In this document: one piece after another, positions 5,574-5,696 of the stretch | Layout: each line of letters begins with the position of its first letter | Numbering within the stretch: the stretch's first letter is position 1 | From: JBFKUL01 sp041635755 | GTDB lineage: Bacteria > Pseudomonadota > Gammaproteobacteria > Burkholderiales > SG8-39 | Direction: 5' to 3' | NCBI GenBank assembly: GCA_041635755.1 | Contig: JBFKUL010000201.1 | Coordinates: forward strand, 1-5,696 | DNA: 5,696 nt | The notes under the pieces: model-generated | Database searches by the model: none | What the model saw: only the letters and a program-made list of their open reading frames with translations | Told to the model about the DNA's origin: nothing | Translations under genes and position numbers: made by a program

Positions 5574-5696
5574 TCAGTCGACTGCTCCAGCACGCCGCAA
5601 CAAGGCCTCCACTTCCCCCGCCCCCCGAGCTACAGCGATACTCAAGGCGGTTTCTCCCGCCGGCCCCCGTACCCTGAGATCAGGATCTTCGTACAA
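5574..5696 (-). CDS. ankyrin-repeat protein, C-terminal end (5' part outside window)
   Basis: On the minus strand the frame is open from base 5696 to TGA at 5576-5574, giving 40 residues. The stretch DPDLRVRGPAGETALSIAVARGAGEVEALLRRAGAVD matches the ankyrin repeat pattern: Asp before the turn, G-x-TAL, A-x-x-G, E(V/I)xxLL, then GA near the end. Ankyrin repeats bind proteins; this fragment gives no more specific role. The gene converges with the DUF1178 gene, with 78 bases between stops. It is too short for most ORF filters but the repeat pattern is clear. Confidence 0.75.
   Translation of the reverse strand: MYEDPDLRVRGPAGETALSIAVARGAGEVEALLRRAGAVD

Overview
This GC-rich window, with tightly packed genes and no RNA gene or mobile element that I can recognise, looks like a proteobacterial chromosome. 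It is most likely a betaproteobacterium of the Burkholderiales type: a DUF1178 protein sits beside a compact operon of aromatic or N-heterocycle catabolism genes. The taxon is inferred from gene content and style only.

Layout. (1) Bases 1-252, plus strand: the last 83 codons of a 2-keto-4-pentenoate hydratase / 4-oxalocrotonate decarboxylase family gene. (2) Bases 272-4841, minus strand: a four-gene operon. In transcription order it holds a NicX-like (2,5-dihydroxypyridine 5,6-dioxygenase / M29-fold) protein, an alpha/beta hydrolase, an acyl-CoA dehydrogenase-like flavoprotein, and an AMP-forming acyl-CoA ligase. The junctions are a 4-base GTGA overlap, a 7-base gap in which the stop codon is part of the next ribosome binding site, and a 4-base gap. 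(3) Bases 4842-5036: a divergent intergenic region with a 7-bp inverted repeat, presumably holding both promoters. (4) Bases 5037-5495, plus strand: a DUF1178 protein. (5) Bases 5496-5573: an AT-rich convergent spacer. (6) Bases 5574-5696, minus strand: the last 40 codons of an ankyrin-repeat protein.

How the genes may work together. The operon is bounded on both sides inside the window, by a divergent gene upstream and a convergent gene downstream, so the four genes appear to be the whole unit. A NicX-like ring-cleaving dioxygenase followed by an alpha/beta hydrolase recalls the NicX-NicD steps of nicotinate degradation (2,5-dihydroxypyridine to N-formylmaleamate to maleamate). The next genes, however, are not the amidase and isomerase (NicF, NicE) expected there. 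They are an acyl-CoA ligase and an acyl-CoA dehydrogenase-like protein. The latter has no glutamate at either of the two usual catalytic-base positions. This may therefore be a variant pathway in which a ring-cleavage product or a side-chain acid is handled as a CoA thioester, or in which the flavoprotein is a monooxygenase. The substrate cannot be read from the sequence.
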